A program made the position numbers and the translations under genes. Shown piece after piece: positions 1 through 5,613 of a stretch of 8,845 nt of DNA. Each line of letters begins with the position of its first letter. Positions within the stretch are counted from its first letter, which is position 1. Location: assembly GCA_946886865.1 (NCBI GenBank), contig CAMPJI010000092.1, positions 1-8,845 of the forward strand, in the 5' to 3' direction. The notes below the pieces were generated by a model, which did not search any database, was not told the origin of the DNA, and saw only the letters and a program-made list of their open reading frames with translations. Origin of the DNA: an uncultured Lysobacterales bacterium (GTDB lineage Bacteria; Pseudomonadota; Gammaproteobacteria; Xanthomonadales; Xanthomonadaceae).

Positions 1-236
1 CGACCTCGGCGCTGGACCCGATCTCCACCAGCCGCATCGAGCAGCTGGTCGAGGAGCTGAAGAAGGATTACACGATCGCGATCGTGACCCACAACATGCA
101 GCAGGCTGCACGCGTGTCGGACTACACCGCCTTCATGTACCTGGGCGACCTGGTCGAGCACGGCGAGACCGGCACCATCTTCTCCAACCCGACCAGGCAG
201 CAGACCGAGGACTACATCACCGGGCGGTTCGGGTGA
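1..236 (+). CDS. pstB: Phosphate ABC transporter ATP-binding protein PstB, 3' end (partial)
   Basis: This is the last 77 residues of PstB, the cytoplasmic ATPase that powers the PstSCAB high-affinity phosphate importer. The gene enters from the left edge; its frame begins at base 3 and ends with TGA at 234-236. The fragment opens with TSALDP, the D-loop that follows Walker B in ABC ATPases, and continues with the H-loop region [14 protein letters not shown], a well-conserved PstB stretch. It then has [13 protein letters not shown] and the C-terminal [12 protein letters not shown] that is characteristic of PstB. The Walker A, signature and Walker B motifs lie outside the window. phoU follows on the same strand after 135 bp, the usual order at the end of a pst operon. 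The family call is secure; only the 3' end can be assessed. Confidence 0.96.
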   Translation, partial: TSALDPISTSRIEQLVEELKKDYTIAIVTHNMQQAARVSDYTAFMYLGDLVEHGETGTIFSNPTRQQTEDYITGRFG

Positions 237-246
237 CGGATTGAAT

Positions 247-355
247 CCTTCTCCCGCCGGGAGAAGCTGCCCGCAGGGCGGATCAGGTTCCGGGGCCGCG
301 GCTGAACGCCAGGCACGAAACCTCACCCCAACCCCTCTCCCACGGGGAGAGGGGC
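247..355. repeat. Intergenic repeat with two hairpins between pstB and phoU
   Basis: Two strong inverted repeats occupy the pstB-phoU gap. The first has arms CTTCTCCC (248-255) and GGGAGAAG (259-266) with a 3-nt loop. The second has arms CCCCTCTCCC (332-341) and GGGAGAGGGG (345-354), a perfect 10-bp stem with a 3-nt loop. The second is preceded by CCTCACCCCA, a context I recognise from abundant intergenic repeats in Xanthomonas, Stenotrophomonas and relatives. Neither hairpin is followed by a T-run, so they are not classic terminators. In the pst transcript they could stabilise upstream mRNA or lower phoU expression relative to pstB; that is inference. Confidence 0.7.
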
Positions 356-371
356 CAAACAGGACACCGAC

Positions 372-1079
372 ATGGGTACCAACATGCACGACCACATCGT
401 CAAGAGCTACGACGACGAGCAGAAGCGACTGCTCAACGAAACCCTGCGGATGGGCGAGATGGCGGCCGCGCAGCTGGAGGCCGCGCTGGACGTGGTCAAG
501 CGCCGCGACGACAAGGCCGCCGAGCGCATCATCGCCAACGACGACGCGCTGGACACCCTGGAGCAGGAGATCAGCCACGACGTCATGAAGCTGGCGCTGC
601 GCGGGCCGATGGCGCGCGACCTGCGCGAGATCCTCGCCGCCATCCGCGTGGCCTCGGACATCGAGCGCATCGGCGACTACGCCGCGAATGTCGCCAAGCG
701 GTCGACGGCGCTCAACCTGGCGCCGCCGCTGCCGCAGGTCAGCGGCCTGCACGCGATCGGCACGCTGGCGGTGAAGCAGCTGCGCGACGTGCTGGCCGCC
801 TACCGCGACAGCGATGTCGAGGCCGCGCAGCGCATCCGCGACCGCGACGCCGAGATCGATACCGCCTACACCGCGCTGTTCCGCGAGCTGCTGACCTACA
901 TGATGGAGGACGCGCGCGCGATCACGCCCTGCACGCACCTGCTGTTCATGGCCAAGAACATCGAGCGCGTCGGCGACCACGCCACCAACATTGCCGAAAA
1001 CGTGTGGTTCCTGGTCAAGGGCGAGGAGCAGCTGCCGCCGCGCGACAAGCGCGACGAAAGCAATACCGTCGCGCCCTGA
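372..1079 (+). CDS. phoU: Phosphate signalling regulator PhoU
   Basis: PhoU is a cytoplasmic protein that links the Pst transporter to the PhoR/PhoB two-component system and represses the Pho regulon when phosphate is plentiful. The 235-residue product has the usual length and the two tandem three-helix PhoU domains. Each carries the metal-binding signature: DIERIGDYAAN at 96-106 and NIERVGDHATN at 196-206. The N-terminus HDHIVKSYDDEQ is typical of the family. I chose ATG 372 because AGGA at 361-364 lies 7 nt upstream; the in-frame ATG at 384 is an alternative that removes four residues. It follows pstB on the same strand and is closed by a terminator at 1103-1132, so it is the last gene of the operon. 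No PhoB box was sought beyond this short gap. Confidence 0.96.
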   Translation: MGTNMHDHIVKSYDDEQKRLLNETLRMGEMAAAQLEAALDVVKRRDDKAAERIIANDDALDTLEQEISHDVMKLALRGPMARDLREILAAIRVASDIERIGDYAANVAKRSTALNLAPPLPQVSGLHAIGTLAVKQLRDVLAAYRDSDVEAAQRIRDRDAEIDTAYTALFRELLTYMMEDARAITPCTHLLFMAKNIERVGDHATNIAENVWFLVKGEEQLPPRDKRDESNTVAP

Positions 1080-1102
1080 GCCGCCGCGGCATCGGGACAT
1101 GG

Positions 1103-1132
1103 GGGCGGGACCGGCGACGGCCCGCCCTTTTT
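1103..1132 (+). terminator. Intrinsic terminator after phoU
   Basis: GGGCGGG (1103-1109) pairs perfectly with CCCGCCC (1121-1127). Inside it CCG (1111-1113) pairs with CGG (1118-1120) around a GCGA loop, and five T residues (1128-1132) follow. It lies 24 bp after the phoU stop and separates the phosphate operon from the RiPP operon downstream. Confidence 0.88.
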
Positions 1133-1284
1133 CGTGGGCTGCATCCGGATGCCGCGCGGCGACGAACCTATTCAGGCCCGTCACCGGCGGGCTAACGCTT
1201 TGATAACGAGCGGCCCGCCCGCCCGGGTGTCTAATACCGCGCGCGGTGGCCACCACCGACTCCACCCCATCAAAAGGAACTGCC

Positions 1285-1683
1285 ATGTCCAACACCATCA
1301 ACAAGCCCGTTGCCCTGACCGCCGCCCTGCTGGGTGGCCTGGCCCTGTCGACCTCCGCCTTCGCCATGAGCGACCTGGCCGGTGGCTACCTGCTCGGGGC
1401 CCAGGAGGCCGGCGCGCAGAAGGACGCCGAGGGCAAGTGCGGCGAAGGCAAGTGCGGCGGCCACACCATGGACGCCATGGACACCGACGGCAACGGCAGC
1501 ATCTCCCAGGCCGAGTTCGCCGCCGCCCACGACGGCAAGGCGGACCGCTTCGCCACCTACGACGCCAACAGCGACGGCATGATCGACACCGCCGAGCTGG
1601 ACGCCGCGCACGCCGACAAGGGCGGCGCGAAGGCCGACATGGAAGGCAAGTGCGGCGAGGGCAAGTGCGGCGGCTCGAAGTAA
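1285..1683 (+). CDS. bufA: Bufferin/HvfA-like copper-binding RiPP precursor with an EF-hand pair
   Basis: The 132-residue product is a probable secreted precursor of a ribosomally made, post-translationally modified metallophore. The start at ATG 1285 is supported by AGGAA at 1275-1279; an in-frame ATG at 1246 lacks a ribosome site. Residues 1-27 form a Sec signal peptide (charged start, hydrophobic [11 protein letters not shown], cleavage after AFA). Residues 49-59 and 120-130 are both [11 protein letters not shown], giving four cysteines (52, 57, 123, 128), the only ones in the protein. Between them lie two canonical EF-hand loops, [12 protein letters not shown] (66-77) and [12 protein letters not shown] (93-104). 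EGKCG cysteines in HvfA and in bufferins are converted to oxazolone/thioamide or thiooxazole groups that bind copper. The MNIO and DUF2063 genes directly downstream strongly support the same here. The symbol is given by role; the protein does not look like a DUF2282 bufferin. The 5' region has GC-rich inverted sequence and the palindrome GGTGGCCACC (1245-1254), but no convincing promoter. Confidence 0.85.
   Translation: MSNTINKPVALTAALLGGLALSTSAFAMSDLAGGYLLGAQEAGAQKDAEGKCGEGKCGGHTMDAMDTDGNGSISQAEFAAAHDGKADRFATYDANSDGMIDTAELDAAHADKGGAKADMEGKCGEGKCGGSK
1429..1461 (+). repeat. First [11 protein letters not shown] core cassette of the precursor
   Basis: These 33 nt encode residues 49-59 of the precursor and match the copy at 1642-1674 at 31 of 33 positions. 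Both differences are synonymous: GAG then GAA for the two glutamates here, GAA then GAG in the other copy. Each cassette contains two EGKCG units, the modification sites known from HvfA and bufferins. Confidence 0.85.
1642..1674 (+). repeat. Second [11 protein letters not shown] core cassette of the precursor
   Basis: This is the C-terminal copy of the 33-nt cassette, encoding residues 120-130 just before the terminal SK. It lies after the second EF-hand, so the two cassettes sit at opposite ends of the mature protein. Confidence 0.85.
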
Positions 1684-1708
1684 GCCGGCGTACCGCTGCC
1701 ACCTGGCC

Positions 1709-2608
1709 GTGAGCGGTCTGCGCATCCCGCTGCCGAACGCGGCCGGGCTCGGCCTGCGGCGGGCCCTGATGGGCCCGCTGCGCGCCGCGCCGTCGCATGA
1801 CGATGCCGCGCGCGATTTCGATTTCCTCGAGTGCGCCCCCGAGAACTGGATCGGTGTCGGCGGTGCGATGGGCGAGGCCCTCGACGACCTGTCGGCCCGC
1901 CACCCGCTCACCTGCCACGGGCTCTCGCTGTCGCTGGGCGGCTTCGCGCCGCTGGACGAGACGTTCCTGGCCCGCGTGCGGCGGTTCCTCGACCGCCATC
2001 GCGTCGCGCTCTACAGCGAGCACCTGAGCTACTGCAGCGACGACGGCCACCTCTACGACCTGCTGCCGATCCCCTTCACCGAAGAGGCGGTGCACCACGT
2101 GGCCACGCGCATCCGGCAGACGCAGGACATCGTCGGCCGCCGCATCGCGGTGGAAAACGTCTCCTATTACGCGGTGCATCCTCTGGATGACGGCGCGTCG
2201 CCGATGTCCGAACTGGCGTTCACCAACGCGGTGCTGGCCGAGGCCGACTGCGACCTCCTGCTGGATGTCAACAACGTCTATGTCAATTCGATCAACCACG
2301 GCTACGACGCCGCCGCGTTCATGGCCGGGCTGCCGGGCGAGCGCATCGCCAGCGTCCACGTCGCCGGGCATTTCGACGAGGCCGACGATCTCAAGATCGA
2401 CACCCACGGCGCGCCGGTGAAGGACGCGGTCTGGGACCTGCTGGCTGCCGCGTACGCGCGCTTCGGTCCACGCCCCACGCTGCTGGAGCGCGATTTCAAC
2501 TTCCCGCCGTATGCCGAGCTGGTGGCGGAACTGCAGACCGTCCGCCGGTTGCAGGCCGTGGCGCCGGCCGCACCGGCCCGGACGCGTGCGGCCCATGCCG
2601 CCGGCTGA
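1709..2608 (+). CDS. bufB: MNIO (DUF692) RiPP maturase, BufB/HvfB type
   Basis: This is a multinuclear non-heme iron oxidative enzyme of the DUF692 family, a TIM-barrel oxygenase related to MbnB. It is predicted to oxidise precursor cysteines to thioamide/oxazolone or thiooxazole groups in the cytoplasm before export. The 299-residue product carries the family motifs in order: GLGLRR (13-18), ENW (45-47), HGLSLSLGG (70-78), SEHLSY (103-108), VENVSYY (148-154), [13 protein letters not shown] (186-198), HVAGHFD (217-223), DTHG (231-234) and LLERD (258-262). The conserved His, Glu, Asp and Asn residues in these are the likely iron ligands. The start is GTG 1709, since the next ATG (1769) would remove the GLGLRR motif; no good Shine-Dalgarno is visible. 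It begins 25 bp after the precursor stop and overlaps the next gene by 14 bp, so translational coupling is likely. Confidence 0.93.
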   Translation: MSGLRIPLPNAAGLGLRRALMGPLRAAPSHDDAARDFDFLECAPENWIGVGGAMGEALDDLSARHPLTCHGLSLSLGGFAPLDETFLARVRRFLDRHRVALYSEHLSYCSDDGHLYDLLPIPFTEEAVHHVATRIRQTQDIVGRRIAVENVSYYAVHPLDDGASPMSELAFTNAVLAEADCDLLLDVNNVYVNSINHGYDAAAFMAGLPGERIASVHVAGHFDEADDLKIDTHGAPVKDAVWDLLAAAYARFGPRPTLLERDFNFPPYAELVAELQTVRRLQAVAPAAPARTRAAHAAG

Positions 2609-3374
2609 CGCGCCGGGGTCGCTGCGCGAGCAGCAGGTGCGCCTGACCCGCCACCTGCGCGACCCCGATGGCCAGCCCGCGCCGGACGGCATCGAGGAGC
2701 GCCGCCTGCAGGTCTACCGCGACCTGCTGTTCAACAACCTCGCCTCGCTCCTGGCCGGCAACTTTCCGGTCATCCGCAAACTTCTGGGCGACGGCGGGTG
2801 GGCCGCGCTGGTGCGCGCGTTCTACCGGGACCACCGCTGCCAGACCCCGCTGTTCCCCGAGGTGCCGCGCGAGTTCCTGCGGTACCTGGAGGCGACACCC
2901 GGCATCACGCCCGCCTTCCTGCCGGAGCTGGCGCACTACGAGTGGGTCGAGCTCGCGCTGCAGATCCACGAGGCCTCCGCGTCCGGTGGGGGCGATGCAT
3001 CGGCAAGCGACGCCGACCTGCTCGACGGGCTACTGGCCGTATCGCCGCTGGCGTGGCCCCTTGCCTACCGCTGGCCGGTGCATCGGATCGGCCCCGGGTT
3101 CCAACCCGATGCGCCGCCGCCCCAGCCGACCCTGCTGCTGCTGCGCCGGGAGCCCGACGGCAGCGTGCGGTTCTCCGAACTCAGTCCGCTGGCGTGGCGG
3201 CTGCTGGAGCGGATCGGCGGCTCGCCCGATCGCAGCGGCCGCGACCACCTGCAGGCCCTCGCCATGGAAGCGCAGGCCGACGACCGCGACGGCTTCCTCG
3301 CCCAGGGCACGGCGCTGCTGCGCCAGATGCACGCGGTGGGCGTGATCCACCCCCGGGTGGCCGGGCCCGCCTGA
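2595..3374 (+). CDS. bufC: RiPP maturase partner protein, BufC/HvfC type (DUF2063)
   Basis: This is the partner protein of the MNIO enzyme, thought to recruit the precursor peptide and form a heterodimer with the maturase. The 259-residue product has the N-terminal DUF2063 domain at about 10-100, recognisable from [14 protein letters not shown] (37-50), [13 protein letters not shown] (53-65) and RAFYRDH (74-80). The conserved [12 protein letters not shown] lies at 111-122. A C-terminal region at about 180-255, including [14 protein letters not shown], resembles the small winged-helix-like domain of HvfC proteins. The length is normal. ATG 2595 lies inside the end of bufB, so the genes overlap by 14 bp; an in-frame GTG at 2586 is an alternative start. 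No DoxX-type membrane protein follows, although many buf/hvf operons include one. Confidence 0.9.
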   Translation: MPPADAPGSLREQQVRLTRHLRDPDGQPAPDGIEERRLQVYRDLLFNNLASLLAGNFPVIRKLLGDGGWAALVRAFYRDHRCQTPLFPEVPREFLRYLEATPGITPAFLPELAHYEWVELALQIHEASASGGGDASASDADLLDGLLAVSPLAWPLAYRWPVHRIGPGFQPDAPPPQPTLLLLRREPDGSVRFSELSPLAWRLLERIGGSPDRSGRDHLQALAMEAQADDRDGFLAQGTALLRQMHAVGVIHPRVAGPA

Positions 3375-3408
3375 ACACGGCACCGGCGGGTGCGTCGTCC
3401 CCGTCTGC

Positions 3409-3420
3409 TAGGCTTTCCCG
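3409..3420 (+). promoter_or_regulatory. Possible -10 box for a leaderless rnt transcript
   Basis: TGCTAGGCT ends 6 nt before ATG 3421, and no real Shine-Dalgarno is present there. TAGGCT (3409-3414) fits a TANNNT -10 pattern, with the transcript starting at or next to the ATG. No matching -35 box is evident. This is a weak call made from spacing and the absence of a ribosome site. Confidence 0.3.
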
Positions 3421-4104
3421 ATGCCTGCCCCCACGCCCGTACCGGCCGCCACACCGCCGCCGGCCCCCAAGCCGTCGCCCTCGCCCATGGCCGCGCGGTT
3501 CCGCGGCTACCTGCCGGTGGTGGTGGACGTGGAGACCGGCGGCTTCGACTGGAACCGCCACGCGCTGTTGGAAATCGCCTGCGTGCCGCTGGACCTGGAC
3601 GAGGCCGGGCACCTGGTGCTGGGCGAGACTGCATGCGCGCACCTGGACCCCGCGCCGGGCACGGAGATCGACCCCAAGTCGCTGGAGGTCACCGGCATCC
3701 GCCTGGACCACCCGTTCCGCTTCGCCAAGTCCGAGCGCGCCGGCCTCGAGCATGTGTTCGCGCCGGTGCGCGCCGCGGTCAAGAAGCACGGCTGCCAGCG
3801 CGCGATCCTCGTCGGCCACAACGCGCACTTCGACCTGAACTTCCTCAACGCCGCGGTGACCCGGTGCGGCCACAAGCGCAACCCGTTCCACCCCTTCAGC
3901 GTCTTCGACACGGTGACGCTGGCCGGTGTGGCCCTCGGGCAGACCGTGCTGGCGCGCGCCGTCGCCGCCGCCGGCCTGGAGTGGAACGCGGACGAAGCGC
4001 ACTCGGCGGTCTACGACGCCGAACGCACCGCCGAGCTGTTCTGCCGCATCGTCAACGGGTGGCAGGCCGGGCCCGCCCAGTCCCACGGCGTCTTGGCGCG
4101 CTGA
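3421..4104 (+). CDS. rnt: Ribonuclease T
   Basis: RNase T is a DEDDh-family 3'-to-5' exoribonuclease that trims the 3' ends of tRNA and other stable RNAs in the cytoplasm. The 227-residue protein shows all catalytic residues: D36 and E38 in VVDVETGG, D138 in GHNAHFD, H194 in AHSAVYD and D199. Their spacing matches E. coli RNase T (D23, E25, D125, H181, D186) with a constant offset of 13. The RNase T signature [13 protein letters not shown] is at 152-164. The extra N-terminus is a Pro/Ala-rich tail (residues 2-22). ATG 3487 (residue 23) would remove it, and neither start has a strong ribosome site. It lies 46 bp after bufC on the same strand and converges with sugE, with only 10 bp between the stops. 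Confidence 0.94.
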   Translation: MPAPTPVPAATPPPAPKPSPSPMAARFRGYLPVVVDVETGGFDWNRHALLEIACVPLDLDEAGHLVLGETACAHLDPAPGTEIDPKSLEVTGIRLDHPFRFAKSERAGLEHVFAPVRAAVKKHGCQRAILVGHNAHFDLNFLNAAVTRCGHKRNPFHPFSVFDTVTLAGVALGQTVLARAVAAAGLEWNADEAHSAVYDAERTAELFCRIVNGWQAGPAQSHGVLAR

Positions 4105-4114
4105 TTTCGCGGCG

Positions 4115-4432
4115 CTACGGCGTCGCCAGCTTCAGACCGACCAGACCCGCGACGATCAACGCCACGCTGCCGATGCGCAGCGCGTTGACCGGCTCGTCGA
4201 ACAACACGATGCCCAGGATCACGGTGCCCACCGCGCCCACGCCCACCCAGATGGCATAGGCGGTGCCGACCGGCAGCGACTTCATCGCGATGCCCAGCAG
4301 CCCGAGGCTGACGACCATGGCGGCCACCGTGCCGACCGTCGGCCAGAGCCGGGTGAAGCCTTCGGTGTATTTCAGGCCGATCGCCCAACCGACTTCGAAC
4401 AGGCCGGCGAGCACGAGGATGATCCAGGACAT
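4115..4432 (-). CDS. sugE: Guanidinium exporter of the SMR family, SugE/Gdx
   Basis: This is a four-helix inner-membrane small multidrug resistance protein of 105 residues, the same length as E. coli SugE and alike throughout. The start [20 protein letters not shown] holds the central glutamate E13 that binds substrate and protons. [20 protein letters not shown] (50-69) is the SMR signature region. SugE-type SMR proteins are proton-coupled guanidinium exporters (Gdx) that act as dual-topology dimers. The start is fixed by AGGAG (minus strand, 4444-4440) 7 nt before the ATG. The leader carries two ACGA-loop hairpins matching a guanidine-II riboswitch, which independently supports guanidinium as substrate. 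The transport assignment rests on homology plus the riboswitch. Confidence 0.93.
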   Translation of the reverse strand: MSWIILVLAGLFEVGWAIGLKYTEGFTRLWPTVGTVAAMVVSLGLLGIAMKSLPVGTAYAIWVGVGAVGTVILGIVLFDEPVNALRIGSVALIVAGLVGLKLATP

Positions 4433-4439
4433 GGCAGGA

Positions 4440-4499
4440 CTCCTGACAGGTTCGGGGTCGTCCCCGATGACGGGATGGCCGCCGGGTCGTCCCGGTGGC
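4440..4499 (-). promoter_or_regulatory. Guanidine-II (mini-ykkC) riboswitch of sugE
   Basis: On the minus strand the leader of sugE has two tandem hairpins with ACGA tetraloops. The first is CCGGG-ACGA-CCCGG (4495-4482), extended by GCC/GGC pairs beyond an A-C mismatch (4499-4497 with 4480-4478). The second is TCGGGG-ACGA-CCCCGA (4467-4452). About 10 nt separate them, and the sugE Shine-Dalgarno AGGAG (4444-4440) begins 7 nt after the second. Paired GC-rich hairpins with ACGR loops directly before the ribosome site of an SMR gene define guanidine-II. There each loop binds guanidinium and the loops kiss, which raises translation. CAGG-AGT-CCTG (4445-4435) could form a hairpin that hides the Shine-Dalgarno in the off state; that detail is inference. 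Confidence 0.88.
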
Positions 4500-4507
4500 G
4501 GTGCTGC

Positions 4508-4571
4508 GGAGGCGGCTTCAGGCGCAACCCTGGTTCCACAAGCCCTTGCAGGAGCGGCTTCAGCCGCGATC
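4508..4571. repeat. Two REP-like hairpin units
   Basis: GGAGCGGCTTCAGCCGCGAT begins at 4551 and forms a GCGGCT/AGCCGC stem (4554-4559 with 4562-4567). A degenerate relative, GGAG followed by GCGGCTTCAGGCGC, lies at 4508-4525. GGAG tetranucleotides next to short GC-rich hairpins are typical of REP elements mobilised by RAYT transposases in Pseudomonas and xanthomonads. No transposase gene is in the window. Confidence 0.6.
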
Positions 4572-4592
4572 ACGATCCCACGAAGCCCGAAG

Positions 4593-4660
4593 TAGGAGCG
4601 ACGCAAGTCGCGACCGCGCAACATTACCGATTGTCGTGGTCGCGACTTGCGTCGCTCCTA
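4593..4660. repeat. Perfect 23-bp inverted repeat, REP doublet
   Basis: The 23 nt at 4593-4615 (beginning TAGGAGCGACGCAAG) are the exact reverse complement of 4638-4660, with 22 bp between. Each arm is itself a small hairpin (GCGAC, GCAA, GTCGC) next to GTAGGAG. The arm aligns with the unit starting at 4551 at 15 of 21 positions, so they belong to one repeat family. Two head-to-head copies form a BIME-like pair. It lies 24 bp after the rlmB stop and would fold into a long hairpin in that transcript, but no T-run follows. Confidence 0.75.
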
Positions 4661-4683
4661 AAGATGCAACCCGGTGTCGTGCG

Positions 4684-5436
4684 TCACACCTGCCGCTGCC
4701 GCACCGCTTCGAACAGCGTCACGCCGGCGGCCACCGAGACGTTGAGGCTTTCCACCCCCGCGCCGACGCCGGGCATCGGGATCGACACCAGGCCGTCGCA
4801 GTTCTCGCGGGTCAGGCGGCGCAGGCCATCGGCCTCGCCCCCCAGCACCAGGCCGACGTTGCCGCGCAGGTCGACCGCATACAGCGATGCGTCCGCCTCG
4901 CCGGCCAGGCCGTACAGCCACACGCCCAGCTTCTGCAGCTCGCGCATCGTCCGCGCCAGGTTGGTGACCGACACCACCGGCACCGTGTCGGCGGCGCCGG
5001 CCGAGGTCTTGCGCACGGTGGCGTTGACCTGCACGGACTTGTCCTTGGGGATGACCACCGCGGTGGCGCCCGCGGCCGCGGCGCTGCGCAGGCACGCGCC
5101 GAGGTTGTGCGGGTCCTGCACGCCGTCCAGCACCAGCAGCAGTGCGCGGCCTTCCGCGGCCTCGACCAGGCCCTGCAGGTCGCCCTCGCCGTACGTCTTG
5201 GCCGCCGCGTAGCGCGCGACGACGCCTTGGTGGCGCAGGTTGCCCGTCACGCCATCCAGCGCCTGGGTCGCGACGCGGCGCACGTCGATGTCGCGGCGCC
5301 GCGCGTTTTCCTCGATCTCCACCAGCCGCGGGTTCTTCGCGCCGGCTTCGATCATCACCTCGCGCACGTTGCCGGCGTCGTGCTCGATGGCGGCGGCGAC
5401 GGCATTGATGCCGGCGATCCATTGCTTCTGGCTCAT
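4684..5436 (-). CDS. rlmB: 23S rRNA (guanosine-2251-2'-O)-methyltransferase RlmB
   Basis: RlmB is a SPOUT (SpoU/TrmH) enzyme that uses S-adenosylmethionine to 2'-O-methylate G2251 in the P-loop of 23S rRNA. The 250-residue protein has the substrate-binding N-terminal domain (about 5-80, starting WIAGINAV) and a C-terminal knotted domain with the three SPOUT motifs. These are DGVQDPHNLGACLRSA (104-119), VGLVLGGEADGLRR (194-207) and SIPMPGVGAGVESLNVSVAA (218-237). The length is normal. The start ATG (5436-5434) matches the family N-terminus; the upstream minus-strand sequence is C-rich with no obvious Shine-Dalgarno. rnr, its usual upstream neighbour in gammaproteobacteria, lies on the same strand but more than 2.5 kb away beyond the TonB-dependent receptor gene. 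Confidence 0.96.
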   Translation of the reverse strand: MSQKQWIAGINAVAAAIEHDAGNVREVMIEAGAKNPRLVEIEENARRRDIDVRRVATQALDGVTGNLRHQGVVARYAAAKTYGEGDLQGLVEAAEGRALLLVLDGVQDPHNLGACLRSAAAAGATAVVIPKDKSVQVNATVRKTSAGAADTVPVVSVTNLARTMRELQKLGVWLYGLAGEADASLYAVDLRGNVGLVLGGEADGLRRLTRENCDGLVSIPMPGVGAGVESLNVSVAAGVTLFEAVRQRQV

Positions 5437-5500
5437 TCGGGGGGGCGGCGCTGGGAGGGGGCGGCGATTGTCGCACCACCGCCCCTGCCGGGCACGCCCC

Positions 5501-5580
5501 GCCCGCCCTGGACGCGGGTCCGCCGCGCGGCGCCCATCGCGCAGGGCGGGCCTGTTGTCGCGTGACATCCCTTGGGTCAC
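5501..5580. promoter_or_regulatory. Divergent rlmB/receptor control region with inverted repeats
   Basis: The 177-bp gap between the divergent rlmB and receptor genes holds two symmetric sequences. GCCCGCCCTG (5501-5510) and CAGGGCGGGC (5542-5551) are exact inverted repeats 31 bp apart. GTGACATCCCTTGGGTCAC (5562-5580) is a 19-bp imperfect palindrome with perfect GTGAC/GTCAC ends, 33 bp before the receptor start. These could be operator sites for either gene. The palindrome does not resemble a Fur box. No -35/-10 pair is clear. The regulatory role is inference from position and symmetry. Confidence 0.35.
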
Positions 5581-5613
5581 CATTCGCGCCCCAACCCCCT
5601 GCTGGAGTCCGCC

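Noticed and set aside
1200..1237. Promoter for the buf operon from TTGATA (1200-1205) and a TAATAC or GTCTAA-like box near 1229-1237
   Set aside because: TTGATA is a good -35 match, but about 26 bp separates it from a poor -10, and the spacing also does not fit an ECF-type AAC/GTC promoter.
1246..1284. Upstream ATG 1246 as start of the precursor gene
   Set aside because: It has no ribosome site and would put 13 polar residues before the signal peptide. ATG 1285 has AGGAA at proper spacing.
1285..1683. Reading the first buf gene as an ordinary EF-hand calcium-binding protein
   Set aside because: The EF-hands are genuine, but the paired EGKCG cassettes and directly adjacent MNIO and DUF2063 genes are better explained by a modified copper-binding peptide.
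1298..2692. 464-codon open frame on the minus strand opposite the buf genes
   Set aside because: It is antisense to three well-supported genes, its protein is arginine-rich without recognisable domains, and long antisense frames are expected at this GC content.
5562..5580. Fur box upstream of the receptor
   Set aside because: The palindrome is 19 bp long like a Fur box but is GC-rich with GTGAC/GTCAC ends and has none of the AT-rich GATAAT character.
5572..5613. TTG 5572 as start of the TonB-dependent receptor
   Set aside because: It adds 14 residues before the signal peptide and lacks a ribosome site; ATG 5614 has GGAG at 6 nt.
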